DNA from: Bacillus cereus ATCC 14579
Lineage (GTDB): Bacteria > Bacillota > Bacilli > Bacillales > Bacillaceae_G
NCBI RefSeq assembly: GCF_000007825.1
Contig: NC_004722.1
Coordinates: 784,501-848,500, forward strand
Direction of reading: 5' to 3'
Length of the DNA stretch: 64,000 nucleotides
The notes under the pieces were generated by a model. The model saw only the letters and a list, made by a program, of their open reading frames with translations. It did no database searches and was not told where the DNA came from. Shown piece by piece: positions 17,173 through 25,387 of this stretch. Numbering within the stretch: position 1 is the first letter of the stretch; each line of letters opens with the position of its first letter. Both the position numbers and the translations under genes were made by a program.

Positions 17173-17222
17173 CTTACAATAACCTTACAGTTTTGTAAGG
17201 TATGAATATGTAAATGTAAGGT
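17173..17222. promoter_or_regulatory. phased CTTACA / TGTAAGGT repeats, probable response-regulator site
   Basis: CTTACA occurs at 17173 and 17184, 11 bases apart. The second copy is the left arm of a perfect inverted repeat ACCTTACA-N4-TGTAAGGT (17182-17201), and TGTAAGGT recurs at 17215, exactly 21 bases from its previous copy. Helical phasing of this kind is typical of OmpR- or NarL-type regulator boxes. It lies between the divergent efflux operon and the YwaF-like gene. Confidence 0.6.
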
Positions 17223-17306
17223 AGAGGTTGTCCTAGTGTAAGCAAATGAATTGACTCGTCGTTTCTTTCTTACAATAATATTGTATGGAGGAAAGGAGGA
17301 AGGAAG

Positions 17307-18041
17307 ATGGAAGCTTATTTTAGCGCACACCCATTAAAACCATTTATTCCATACTCAAGGCAACATGCCCTTATATTATTTATTATGTTGGTGGGGATAT
17401 TTTTTCTGTATCAATACCAAGATGTATTACGTCAAAGTGAGTGGAATATAACGGTTCGATATGCAATTGCATTTTTATTTATAGGTAGTGAAATTGGGCT
17501 TCATATGTGGGAGTGGAAAGCGGGGATTTTTGAGCTAGCTACTTCATTACCGTTTGAATTATGTACGATTAGTTTATTATTAGCATCGATTATGATCGTA
17601 ACGAAAAGTTACCGCATATATGAGATTGTATTTTTCACGGGAATTATTGGTGCATCACAAGCTATTTTAACGCCAAACTTGCAGTATGCTTTTCCGCATT
17701 TTCGTTTCATTGAATATTTTATCGCGCATATATTGCTCATTTGGGCACCACTCTTTATGACTTGGGTGGAAGGCTATAGACCGACCTTGCAATCTATTAA
17801 GCGTACGATGATATTTTTAAACATATTGATTCCGCTTGTTTCGTTTGTGAATTATAAAACAGGCGGTAATTATATGTTTTTAGCTCATAAGCCAGAAACA
17901 GCTTCATTACTCGATATGTTAGGACCGCATCCTTACTATATTATTTCATTAGAACTCGCAGCGCTTATTGGGTGTTTTATTTTGTATATGCCGTTTGCAA
18001 AAAGAGAAAGGCATGCGCATAAAGAATCACTAGGATCATAA
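17307..18041 (+). CDS. TIGR02206/YwaF-family integral membrane protein
   Basis: 244 residues with six to seven membrane segments. The blocks IGLHMWEWKAGIF, LPFELCTISLLLASI and LDMLGPHPYYIISLE are characteristic of the YwaF (TIGR02206) family, whose function is unknown. AAAGGAGGAAGGAAG precedes the ATG. It is transcribed divergently from the efflux operon, across the phased repeats at 17173-17222, so the two may share a regulator. It ends in its own terminator. Confidence 0.83.
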   Translation: MEAYFSAHPLKPFIPYSRQHALILFIMLVGIFFLYQYQDVLRQSEWNITVRYAIAFLFIGSEIGLHMWEWKAGIFELATSLPFELCTISLLLASIMIVTKSYRIYEIVFFTGIIGASQAILTPNLQYAFPHFRFIEYFIAHILLIWAPLFMTWVEGYRPTLQSIKRTMIFLNILIPLVSFVNYKTGGNYMFLAHKPETASLLDMLGPHPYYIISLELAALIGCFILYMPFAKRERHAHKESLGS

Positions 18042-18056
18042 CCTAGTGATTTTTTA
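18025..18056 (+). terminator. intrinsic terminator of the ywaF-like gene
   Basis: 10-bp perfect stem (18025-18034 with 18042-18051) and a T-run. The stop codon lies in the loop. Confidence 0.88.
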
Positions 18057-18130
18057 TGATTGAATATTTACAATTCAGAAAATTAAGAATAAAATTAGAG
18101 AATAAAATATAAAGAGAGAGAAGGGAAAAC

Positions 18131-18997
18131 GTGGTCAAAAAAGTTTTTCTGAATGGGATGGAAGTGACAATTCAATTTATTATTTCGATTTTGGGGATTA
18201 TTATGTTAGGGGCTCTGCCGAAATTGTTTTATGGATTTAAGCTGGATGTATCAAAGTACATACAGAGTTTAAAAGAAGTGTTTGTGAACTTAATGGATAT
18301 TTCCAATTTGCAATATGTGAAAGGTAAATTTTTATTTCCGCAGCTGTTCGTCCATTATAAAGAAACGATTATTATTTTTTTAGCTGCTTTTTTTATTTCA
18401 TTATTTGTAGCATTTTGTATTGTTTATGTAATTATGAGTAGTTCACCGCGTATACAACATCGAATTAAATCATTTCTTATCTTCCTAGAATCTATTCCAG
18501 ATATCCTTCTTATTTTAGTATCACAAATTTTAGTTATATGGTTTTTTAAACAAACAGGTTTTTTACCTTTTCAAATTGCTTCAATTGGAGGCGAGTCAAT
18601 TAGAGGATTGCCGATACTTTGTTTGAGCATCCCGACTACGATTATGTTTGTAAAAATGGTCGTGCTTCGTTTTGAAAATGAACTAGAAAAAGATTATGTA
18701 CTATTTGCTAAGGCGAAAGGGCTGGGGCGCTTTCATATTTTAAATCGTCATATTTTACGAAATGTGTTGCTTAGTACATTATTCTTTGCGAAAACGAATA
18801 TCTTTTTTATGTTATCTAATTTATATATTATAGAATGGATTTTTAATACGGGTGGTATTTTTATGTTTTTGAAATCTTATTTTGGTATTAGAGTTGAGGT
18901 TTTCATCGTTAGTGTGCTTCTTATATATATTCCGATTTTTATTTTATTTAAATTGTTTCATTATCTCATTCCGGCTGCGATGAAGGAGAGATTATAA
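18131..18997 (+). CDS. Opp/Dpp-type ABC transporter permease, DppB-like
   Basis: 288 residues with about six membrane segments and the inner-membrane EAA loop around YVLFAKAKGLGRFHILNRH, as in oligopeptide/nickel permeases. It starts with GTG behind GAGAAGGG. It is followed after one base by a DppC-like gene, yet no substrate-binding protein or ATPase gene is adjacent, which is unusual for an importer. The pair may borrow ATPases from another Opp system. Divergence from canonical DppB is large, so peptide transport is only the likely role. Confidence 0.8.
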   Translation: MVKKVFLNGMEVTIQFIISILGIIMLGALPKLFYGFKLDVSKYIQSLKEVFVNLMDISNLQYVKGKFLFPQLFVHYKETIIIFLAAFFISLFVAFCIVYVIMSSSPRIQHRIKSFLIFLESIPDILLILVSQILVIWFFKQTGFLPFQIASIGGESIRGLPILCLSIPTTIMFVKMVVLRFENELEKDYVLFAKAKGLGRFHILNRHILRNVLLSTLFFAKTNIFFMLSNLYIIEWIFNTGGIFMFLKSYFGIRVEVFIVSVLLIYIPIFILFKLFHYLIPAAMKERL

Positions 18998-18998
18998 T

Positions 18999-20003
18999 AT
19001 GTGGACGTATATAAAACGTGATAAAAGATTTTGGATAAGCATTGGGTTTCTTCTCCTATTAGTTCTTTTGAGCATCGGAAATACGTTATGGAATGATGGA
19101 CATATTAGACAAGTTACATTGCAATATGATGCGGATGAAAATCCACAAGTGCCACCGTTTTCACCTTCATTACAATTTTTACTCGGGACAGATCGGAAAG
19201 GATACGACCTTTTACATTTAGTTATTGAAGGCGCGAAGTGGACGATTGGTATATCTATTTTAATTGCGGCACTTAGAATGGTAATAGGTGTGTTTTTCGG
19301 TGTCGTACTCGGAACGTATATAAAAGGAGGATTTTCAAAAATTGAGGCTTTCTTTGATAGTTTTACAGTTATTCCGACAGTTATGATTGCGTATTTTTTT
19401 CTTCAATCTGCAAATGCATTTGGAAGCGGGGAGGAAACAACAACCTTTTTTGAAAGGGCTTCGTTTCAAGTTGTCTTACTTGTAATGCTTGTAATGCCAG
19501 TTATTGCACTGTATGTTGCGAAGGAAGTTCGTAAATTGCGAACGGAGGAATTTGTTGATGCCGCACGCATATTAGGTGGATCGAGAAGACATATTGTTAT
19601 AAAGCATCTTTTCCCGCCCCTTTATATGACGTTTATACTTGTATTTTTTCAGCAGTTTACGCAGACTCTTACTATTTTACTGCACTTAGGGTTACTAGAA
19701 ATATTCTTTGGCGGAACGGTTAAGTTTTTAGGACCGATAGAAGAAATAGAATCTTACACACATGAATGGTCAGGGCTAATTGGAGTCTATTTTAGATCTT
19801 TAACAGTGCATCCATGGATTCCTCTCGTCCCAATTACATTTTTCGGGCTTACCATTTTTTCAGGAAATATGATTGTAAAAAGTCTAGAAGAGGCGATGTT
19901 GAAAGTTCGATTAGGGGGAGAGATAAAGAAGGAAGTTGTAGAAGAGGAACAATCTGCTGTACAGTCAAAGGAAGAGTTGTTTACGTTTAAACATACGATG
20001 TGA
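18999..20003 (+). CDS. Opp/Dpp-type ABC transporter permease, DppC-like
   Basis: 334 residues. An N-terminal helix is followed by the OppC-family start region FSPSLQFLLGTDRKGYDLLHLVIEGAKW (HPLGTD-like signature), then about five more helices and an EAA loop around FVDAARILGGSRRHIVIKHLFP. It has an acidic cytoplasmic tail (EEEQSAVQSKEE). It pairs with the DppB-like gene one base upstream and is the last gene of the two-gene unit. Confidence 0.83.
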   Translation: MWTYIKRDKRFWISIGFLLLLVLLSIGNTLWNDGHIRQVTLQYDADENPQVPPFSPSLQFLLGTDRKGYDLLHLVIEGAKWTIGISILIAALRMVIGVFFGVVLGTYIKGGFSKIEAFFDSFTVIPTVMIAYFFLQSANAFGSGEETTTFFERASFQVVLLVMLVMPVIALYVAKEVRKLRTEEFVDAARILGGSRRHIVIKHLFPPLYMTFILVFFQQFTQTLTILLHLGLLEIFFGGTVKFLGPIEEIESYTHEWSGLIGVYFRSLTVHPWIPLVPITFFGLTIFSGNMIVKSLEEAMLKVRLGGEIKKEVVEEEQSAVQSKEELFTFKHTM

Positions 20004-20007
20004 AGAG

Positions 20008-20046
20008 AAAAAGAAGCAAGCATGGATTTCATGCTTGCTTCTTTTT
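20008..20046. terminator. bidirectional intrinsic terminator
   Basis: 17-bp perfect stem (20008-20024 with 20030-20046) and 5-nt loop, with A and T runs on both sides. It serves the convergent permease pair and brnQ. Confidence 0.94.
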
Positions 20047-21361
20047 ACTTTGCAGAAACTTCACCTTCAGCTTCTGTTTGCGGAATAAAGTATCCGATTA
20101 TACCACCAATTATTGCTGGAACGATCCAGCCGATTCCTAAGTTATAAAAAGGAATCGTGTGTACGATATTAGCGATAAAACTTGGTATCATTCCCACATT
20201 ATCAAGTGCATGAATACAGCTAATAATGAATGCTGCGATCATTGCTCCGATGTAGACAGAAGGTTTACGTTTCGTATATTTATCGATAAATGATACGAAA
20301 ATTAAAATGATTGTAATTGGGTACAAAATAATTAATACAGGTAGTGTGATTTTAATTAATAAGCTTAATCCTAAGTTTGAAATAACGAAACTAAAGATAC
20401 AAACGTATAGTACGAGCTTTTTGTAAGAAACATTTGTTAATACTGTTGCGAAATAGTTGGCGAATGCACTTACAACACCAATTGCTGTTGTTAAACAAGC
20501 GAAGATAATGGCGATACTTAATAAAACATTACCGCTTGTCCCAAAGAATTGGTACATAACAGTTGCTAATAGTTGACCACCGTTCTCGAATTGTCCCAAG
20601 TTTCCGTTTGAAGCTCCGATATAACCGAGTAAGAAGTAAACAATTGTTAAGAATAGAGCAGCGATACTTCCGCAAATGATTGTATATTTCGCGATAGATT
20701 GCTTCTCTTGTATACCGTTTTGACGAATTGCATTTACAACAATTGTTGATAGTACGAGAGCGCCAATTGCATCTAACGTTAAAAATCCTTCAAGAAATCC
20801 TTTGAAAAACGGGATGTCTTTATAGTCACCGATAGGCTCTGCAAACGTTCCTGGTGAAAGAATCGCTTTTGTTGCCATAATTGCAATAATTACAAGTAAA
20901 ATTGGCGTTAATATTTTACCGATATGATCTACTAGCTTGGATGGATTTAATGATAAGAAGTAAACGACTGTAAAGAAAATCGCACTAAAAACTAACATAG
21001 AATACCATTGATCTGGGAAAAGTGGTGCAATCCCAATTTCATAAGATACAGATCCAGTTCGTGGAATAACAAATAGTGGGCCGATTGAAAGATAAATAAT
21101 GATAGCGAATACTGCTGCGAATTTTGGATGAACACGGCTCGCTAAAGTGTTAAAACTACCACCAGCAAGGGCAACAGCAACGATAGCAAGTAAAGATAAA
21201 CCGACGTCTGTAATAATAAACCCTGTAATGGAAACCCACATATTTTCTCCGGAAGAAAGGCCAAGAAGGGGCGGGAAAATCATATTACCAGCACCGAAGA
21301 AAACTGCGAAGAGTAATAAACTAATCGAAAGTATTTGCGCTGGTTTCAAAGTTGTACGCAT
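20045..21361 (-). CDS. brnQ: branched-chain amino acid:cation symporter
   Basis: 438 residues and about 12 membrane segments. The start LSISLLLFAVFFGAGNMIFPPLLG and the following ENMWVSITGFIITDVGLSLLAI are diagnostic of the LIVCS (BrnQ) family, which takes up Leu, Ile and Val with Na+ or H+. AGGAGG precedes the ATG with 11-nt spacing. A CodY-like box lies upstream at 21463-21477, in keeping with CodY control of brnQ genes. Monocistronic, with a bidirectional terminator. Confidence 0.93.
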   Translation of the reverse strand: MRTTLKPAQILSISLLLFAVFFGAGNMIFPPLLGLSSGENMWVSITGFIITDVGLSLLAIVAVALAGGSFNTLASRVHPKFAAVFAIIIYLSIGPLFVIPRTGSVSYEIGIAPLFPDQWYSMLVFSAIFFTVVYFLSLNPSKLVDHIGKILTPILLVIIAIMATKAILSPGTFAEPIGDYKDIPFFKGFLEGFLTLDAIGALVLSTIVVNAIRQNGIQEKQSIAKYTIICGSIAALFLTIVYFLLGYIGASNGNLGQFENGGQLLATVMYQFFGTSGNVLLSIAIIFACLTTAIGVVSAFANYFATVLTNVSYKKLVLYVCIFSFVISNLGLSLLIKITLPVLIILYPITIILIFVSFIDKYTKRKPSVYIGAMIAAFIISCIHALDNVGMIPSFIANIVHTIPFYNLGIGWIVPAIIGGIIGYFIPQTEAEGEVSAK

Positions 21362-21462
21362 ATAAAGAAAATCCTCCTAATGAGTATTTTTGTCGAAAAT
21401 TCAAATAATTTGTCGAGTAACTGTTATTATTTTAAAGGTCTGATGACTAGAAAGCAATAGGG

Positions 21463-21477
21463 AATTTTGAAAAAATT
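21463..21477. promoter_or_regulatory. CodY-like box upstream of brnQ
   Basis: AATTTTGAAAAAATT differs from the CodY consensus AATTTTCWGAAAATT at two positions. It lies about 100 bases upstream of the brnQ start. In this AT-rich DNA such matches also arise by chance. Confidence 0.35.
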
Positions 21478-21548
21478 AAAAAATAATGCATTAAATCGAA
21501 TAAATATACTATTTGTATGTTTAATAGGAAGGATTTAACTTTTAACGT

Positions 21549-21578
21549 AAAAAAAACACATATCGCTAGGATACGTGT
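21549..21578 (-). terminator. intrinsic terminator of the cotJ operon
   Basis: On the minus strand ACACGTATC pairs with GATATGTGT (one G-T pair), followed by eight T. It lies directly after cotJC. Confidence 0.85.
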
Positions 21579-21579
21579 A

Positions 21580-22149
21580 TTAAAAATATATTTTTCTATC
21601 GCGTTCTTCTTTTAAAATTTCAACCGCTTCTCGGAAACGTTGTGAATGGACAATTTCTCGTTCGCGTAAAAAGCGTAAACTGTCATTTATGTCGGGATCG
21701 TCAGATTGGTTGATAAGCCATTGATATGTGGCACGCGCTTTTTCTTCAGCCGCAATATCTTCGTATAGGTCGGCAATTGGATCACCTTTAGCTTGTATAT
21801 AGGTTGCAGTAAATGGAACACCAGCTGCGTTATGGTAATGAAGTGCGCTGTCATGATCGACGTAATGAGGGTCGAGACCAGCTGCCTTCATCTGTTCAGG
21901 AGTCGCATCTTTTGTCAGCTTATAAACCATCGTAGCAATCATTTCAAGATGCGCAAATTCTTCTGTACCAATATCGGTAAGGAGGCCAATGACTTTATCC
22001 GGGATTGTATAACGCTGATTTAAGTAACGTAGTGCAGCAGCTAATTCTCCATCTGCACCACCGTATTGCTCAATTAATAATTTTGCAAGTGCTGGATTAC
22101 AAGTTCCTACTTTAACAGGGTATTGTAATTTTTTTTCATAAATCCACAT
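21580..22149 (-). CDS. cotJC: spore coat protein CotJC (Mn-catalase-like)
   Basis: 189 residues of the manganese-catalase fold family. Metal-binding Glu/His residues of the four-helix bundle are visible in ELAAALRYLNQRY, TEEFAHLEMIA, DIAAEEKARATYQ and EREIVHSQRFREA. CotJC is a coat-associated protein made in the mother cell; the B. subtilis cotJ operon is transcribed by SigE. It begins MWIYEKKLQYPVKV, as family members do. Third gene of cotJABC. Confidence 0.95.
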   Translation of the reverse strand: MWIYEKKLQYPVKVGTCNPALAKLLIEQYGGADGELAAALRYLNQRYTIPDKVIGLLTDIGTEEFAHLEMIATMVYKLTKDATPEQMKAAGLDPHYVDHDSALHYHNAAGVPFTATYIQAKGDPIADLYEDIAAEEKARATYQWLINQSDDPDINDSLRFLREREIVHSQRFREAVEILKEERDRKIYF

Positions 22150-22161
22150 AGTTTCTCTCCT

Positions 22162-22437
22162 TTATATTTGCCATGGCCAAGGACCTTTGCTCCATTCCCA
22201 AGGGGCATTAGAATAGCTATTTCCATACTGTTGAAGCGGTCCATATTTTTCTTCCATCTGTTGTTTTAATACTCTTCGTTTATAGGAAAAATCATTAAAT
22301 TGGTTAATAGCTGCTGTATCGTCTGGGTGGGTGTCTAAGTAAAGGGTTAGTTCAACTAATACAAAGTCTAATTCTTGGAGATTCTCTAAAAGTCGATAAT
22401 ACTCTTCTGGTAGTGGCTGGTTCACGTCAGTAGTCAC
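22162..22437 (-). CDS. cotJB: spore coat protein CotJB
   Basis: 91 residues, matching CotJB: an N-terminal EYYRLLENLQELDFVLVELTLYLDTHP helix region and a C-terminus rich in Trp/Pro (NAPWEWSKGPWPWQI). It overlaps the end of cotJA by four bases and precedes cotJC by 12 bases, so all three are one transcript. Confidence 0.94.
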   Translation of the reverse strand: MTTDVNQPLPEEYYRLLENLQELDFVLVELTLYLDTHPDDTAAINQFNDFSYKRRVLKQQMEEKYGPLQQYGNSYSNAPWEWSKGPWPWQI

Positions 22438-22649
22438 CGCCCTTTTTTATAAGGATTTTCGTAATAATCATAAAAGATAGGCCATAAGGTTCCTTTTTGT
22501 AGTGCTTCTTTCGGTGAGAATTGTGGTAAATTTGGCGGTTGAAAACCTAAATATAAATTAGGAGGGGTAGAGTAATATTTTTTACCAATAGGAGGACAAG
22601 GATCTTGAGGACTATGATATGGCACATATGATTTCATATATTTATCCAT
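22434..22649 (-). CDS. cotJA: spore coat-associated protein CotJA
   Basis: 71 residues, Pro/Tyr-rich, with the CotJA pattern YVPYHSPQDPCPPIGKKYY and QKGTLWPIFYDYYENPY. First gene of the cotJABC operon. AGGGAGG stands before the ATG. CotJA and CotJC of B. subtilis interact in the coat. The promoter must lie in the roughly 90 bases shared with the divergent VOC gene. Confidence 0.94.
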   Translation of the reverse strand: MDKYMKSYVPYHSPQDPCPPIGKKYYSTPPNLYLGFQPPNLPQFSPKEALQKGTLWPIFYDYYENPYKKGR

Positions 22650-22743
22650 TAATAAACCTCCCTATATTCTTCATCACTACGTATTGTATTCAGACATAAT
22701 AGGCCTTTATGACACATATAAAAAAGTAATAGGTACGGGGGGA

Positions 22744-23112
22744 ATGAATGTGGAGAATGTGAAACAATTCATTGTATTGGAAGTGAAAAACTTAAAGGAA
22801 ACTTTGTATTTTTATGAAGGGATTTTAGGAATCAAGCCTAGTTTAGAAAGACCCCAATTAGATGTAACAGGGGTTTGGTATGATGCTGATTCAATGAGAG
22901 TTAGTTTTGTAATGAATCGTAGTTTGGGTGGGCGTGAGAAGAGTGTTACGGATTCGGTTGATGTACTAATGTTTTCAATTTCTAACATAGAGAACTTAAA
23001 GAAGAGGTTAGTGTTTTATAAAATTGCATATACAGAAAACAAAAGTGAGAAGAGTATTGTAGTACAAGACCCAGATGGATATAAAATTCAAGTGATAGAG
23101 AAGGACGAATAA
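22744..23112 (+). CDS. VOC (glyoxalase/bleomycin-resistance) family protein
   Basis: 122 residues forming two beta-alpha-beta-beta-beta modules: FIVLEVKNLKETLYFYEGIL, then VLMFSISNIENLKKRL and VVQDPDGYKIQVIE. The DPDG turn is typical of VOC proteins. The metal ligands cannot be assigned with confidence and the reaction is unknown. The frame opens at 22684, but a GGGGGG ribosome site just upstream supports the ATG at 22744 or the GTG two codons later (22750), whose spacing is better. Followed after 14 bases by the DUF2935 gene, so probably co-transcribed. Confidence 0.8.
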   Translation: MNVENVKQFIVLEVKNLKETLYFYEGILGIKPSLERPQLDVTGVWYDADSMRVSFVMNRSLGGREKSVTDSVDVLMFSISNIENLKKRLVFYKIAYTENKSEKSIVVQDPDGYKIQVIEKDE

Positions 23113-23126
23113 ACGGAGGGGATTTA

Positions 23127-23906
23127 GTGGAGAGGAATTATGAAGAAAGTGCATTGTTTGAGCATCAATTTTGGCTAAAGGTGCTTACTGATCATTCGCA
23201 ATTTTTACTTGATGCATTAGCTCCGAAGGAAAAAGAGGATATAAAAAAGGCCACTTATTTTGTTGAAACATTTACGAATCTGTTAAATAAAGTTCGTAAT
23301 GTGAATCTCATTGCGTTTTCAAAAGAGGCAGAACGAGCCGCAAAGGAAATACGAACGTTTAAATTAAGTATTATACAGAAACAACTCGAGGGAAAAATCA
23401 CTATTCATTTTACGCCAACTTTCATCAATCATATGGTAAACGAAGTAGAAGAGTATATAACAGTGTTAGAATTTTTAAATAAAGGAGAAGTTCCGCCTGT
23501 TTTTCATGAATTACATTATCATCTCGTTTGGTTAACGGATGCGGCTGGCCATGCAGGGTCTATTTCTGGTGGATTAGATCTTGTTGAAAAAAGATTAAAA
23601 GAGAAAAGCGAAGAATTTACGAAGCACTTTGAACAATTTTATTTAAAGGCAGTTGAAATGACGGGGTATTTACGGACAGAGCTTCATCATTTTCCTGCAT
23701 TAAAGAAGTTTACAAAAGATGTTTCACTTGAGTTAAAATTATTTTCGCATTTTCTCCATGAGGTCGAAGAGCTGGAGTTATCGAATGAAATATTAAGTGC
23801 ATTATCTGCTAGAATGGCGGATCATATGGCAAGAGAAGAATGTTATTACTTATTAAAATTAGCACAATCGTCTGGACTTGAGATGCCAAAATGTAATCCG
23901 CTTTAA
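23127..23906 (+). CDS. DUF2935 family protein
   Basis: 259 residues, two tandem four-helix modules. The first begins ESALFEHQFWLKVLTDHSQFLLDAL and the second contains the histidine-rich LHYHLVWLTDAAGHAGSI and FSHFLHEVEELE. The spaced His and Glu residues suggest a metal site, as known for DUF2935 structures; the activity is unknown. GTG start behind GGAGGGGA. It lies in a two-gene unit with the VOC protein. Confidence 0.85.
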   Translation: MERNYEESALFEHQFWLKVLTDHSQFLLDALAPKEKEDIKKATYFVETFTNLLNKVRNVNLIAFSKEAERAAKEIRTFKLSIIQKQLEGKITIHFTPTFINHMVNEVEEYITVLEFLNKGEVPPVFHELHYHLVWLTDAAGHAGSISGGLDLVEKRLKEKSEEFTKHFEQFYLKAVEMTGYLRTELHHFPALKKFTKDVSLELKLFSHFLHEVEELELSNEILSALSARMADHMAREECYYLLKLAQSSGLEMPKCNPL

Positions 23907-23907
23907 A

Positions 23908-23945
23908 GAAAAAAGAGGTCAATTTTATTTGGCCTCTTTTTCTGC
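23908..23945. terminator. bidirectional intrinsic terminator
   Basis: AAAAAGAGG/CCTCTTTTT stem around a 14-nt loop between the convergent DUF2935 and ku genes. It overlaps the end of ku. Confidence 0.88.
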
Positions 23946-24737
23946 TTTATTTTCTCTTTTTATTTTTGCTTGTTCAATACTTGCCTGTAATGTCTCCATA
24001 ATATTGATGATGTTTGGAGTTGGAGAGATTGTTTCGGTTTTTTCCTGTTGTTCAATTTTGTTTTCGATTAGTTCGGTAAGGGCTTCTTTATACTCATCTG
24101 TATACATCTCTTGTTCAAAAGGATTTGTAAGATGGTGGATTAAATTGATTGCTGCTGTGAGTTCTTGTTTTTGAATCGGATAATTTTCGTTACTTGGTAA
24201 GTTAGGTGTATTTGTTATATCGCGAATTTCATTAGGGTAGTGAATAGTTTGTAATATAAGCCCATCTTCAAAGTTACGGATAATAGCTAAATGTTGTTTT
24301 TTTCTAATGGAAATATGGATAAGACCAAGTTTATTCGTACGTTCAAGTGCTTCTTTTAATAATAAATATGATTTTTCATGTCCTGAGGTAGGGCCTATAA
24401 AATAAGAACGATCGTAGAGAACAGAATCAATTTCGTTATTTTGGATAAAAGATATAATACGAATAGATCTTGGTTCGTGAGCTTTTTGCAACTCAGCTAA
24501 TTCTTTTTCATCCATAATAATGTACTTATGAGGTGCGTATTCATAGGCTTTTACAATATCTTTATCATCAATTTCTTCACCCGTACAATCAGGAGCAAAT
24601 TTTTTATATTTAATAGGTGTTAAGCATTCTTTATGAAGACTTAAAAACTTTATATCGTTTTCTTCTACGGCACTGTATAGTTTGATTCCTATATTTAATA
24701 GTCCAAGTGAAAGGGCACCTTTCCATACGGTATGCAA
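23925..24737 (-). CDS. ku: non-homologous end-joining protein Ku
   Basis: 270 residues, the usual length of bacterial Ku. The start HTVWKGALSLGLLNIGIKLYSA and the HKECLTPIKYKKFAPDC stretch are family signatures. Ku forms a dimer that encircles DNA ends and recruits LigD in non-homologous end joining, important in spores. The gene starts with TTG behind AAAGGAGAGG at 7-8 nt. The last 50 residues are charged and basic (KRENKAEKEAK), as in DNA-binding Ku tails. No ligD gene lies in this window. Confidence 0.93.
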   Translation of the reverse strand: MHTVWKGALSLGLLNIGIKLYSAVEENDIKFLSLHKECLTPIKYKKFAPDCTGEEIDDKDIVKAYEYAPHKYIIMDEKELAELQKAHEPRSIRIISFIQNNEIDSVLYDRSYFIGPTSGHEKSYLLLKEALERTNKLGLIHISIRKKQHLAIIRNFEDGLILQTIHYPNEIRDITNTPNLPSNENYPIQKQELTAAINLIHHLTNPFEQEMYTDEYKEALTELIENKIEQQEKTETISPTPNIINIMETLQASIEQAKIKRENKAEKEAK

Positions 24738-24855
24738 ATGAAGCCTCTCCTTTCATTCAAAAATGATTATGTATATTATGAGATAGTAAGAAATTTCCTA
24801 TACGTTTTTTGTTTTTACGGAATGTTAAGCAGGAGGATGTGGGATATAAAATATA

Positions 24856-24884
24856 TTGACAAGCCCTCCAAAATATTTTAATGT
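24856..24884 (+). promoter_or_regulatory. SigA-type promoter for the Mn riboswitch transcript
   Basis: TTGACA at 24856-24861, 17-bp spacer, TAATGT at 24879-24884. The predicted start is about 15 bases before the riboswitch. Confidence 0.65.
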
Positions 24885-24905
24885 GATTGTATAAAATTGT
24901 GTATA

Positions 24906-25019
24906 TAAAGGGGAGTAACTTATTACAGTAAAGTCGTCATTACAGGGAGAAACCCTCGGCTTTATTGGCAACGTTTCGTTGTTAGTGAGACCTTTACCAG
25001 CAATGGTAAAGGCCCCTTA
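24906..25019 (+). ncRNA. yybP-ykoY manganese riboswitch
   Basis: It matches the yybP-ykoY class in order: AAGGGGAGTA at the 5' side, AAAGTCGTCATTAC, GGGAGAAACCCTCGGCTTT, a variable stem, GTGAGACCTTTACC, and a GGTAAAGG hairpin running into CCCCTT. Helix P1 forms between AAGGGG (24908-24913) and CCCCTT (25013-25018). The class senses Mn2+ and usually activates Mn exporters or TerC-like proteins. Here the downstream genes are DUF1232 and dedA. Confidence 0.88.
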
Positions 25020-25030
25020 TTGTCTTTTTT

Positions 25031-25064
25031 AGGACCCTTCCCATGTTTGGTAGGGGCCTTTTTG
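25031..25064 (+). terminator. riboswitch expression platform terminator
   Basis: AGGACCCTTCC pairs with GGTAGGGGCCT (two mismatches), then five T. The 3' arm (25052-25061) is also perfectly complementary over 10 bases to the 3' edge of the aptamer (25008-25017), so two structures compete. Confidence 0.8.
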
Positions 25065-25088
25065 TATACAAAGAATGGAGATATAAAA

Positions 25089-25370
25089 ATGAAAACCCTT
25101 ATTAGTAGATTAAGAGTTGTATTTCATGTTCGCCGATTTGTTCCATTCCTATTTGACTTTTTCACTTCAAAAGAGGTTTCAATAAAAAAGAAAATTTTAT
25201 CTATTGCGTTTTTAGTTGGTTATGTTACGATGCCGCTCGATTTAATTCCAGACTTCTTACCGTTTATCGGTATTTTAGATGATATTGGAATTGTATTATT
25301 TATTTTGAACCGAATTGTAAAAATGGCGCCAGTTCAATTACAAGAAAAGCATAACGTAAACGTAGGATAG
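25089..25370 (+). CDS. DUF1232 (YkvA-like) small membrane protein
   Basis: 93 residues of the DUF1232 family. The signature is ILSIAFLVGYVTMPLDLIPDFLPFIGILDDIGIV: a membrane segment with the conserved PxDLIPDFxPxxGxxDD pattern. The frame extends upstream through the terminator, but AATGGAG at the right spacing sets the ATG at 25089. It is the first gene behind the manganese riboswitch and lies 17 bases before dedA. Function unknown; context suggests a part in Mn or membrane homeostasis. Confidence 0.87.
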   Translation: MKTLISRLRVVFHVRRFVPFLFDFFTSKEVSIKKKILSIAFLVGYVTMPLDLIPDFLPFIGILDDIGIVLFILNRIVKMAPVQLQEKHNVNVG

Positions 25371-25387
25371 GAGTTGGGGTAGAAAAT

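Noticed and set aside
21362..21548. T-box leader for brnQ
   Set aside because: No T-box sequence (AGGGTGGNACCGCG-like) and no specifier stem; only a weak CodY-like box is present.
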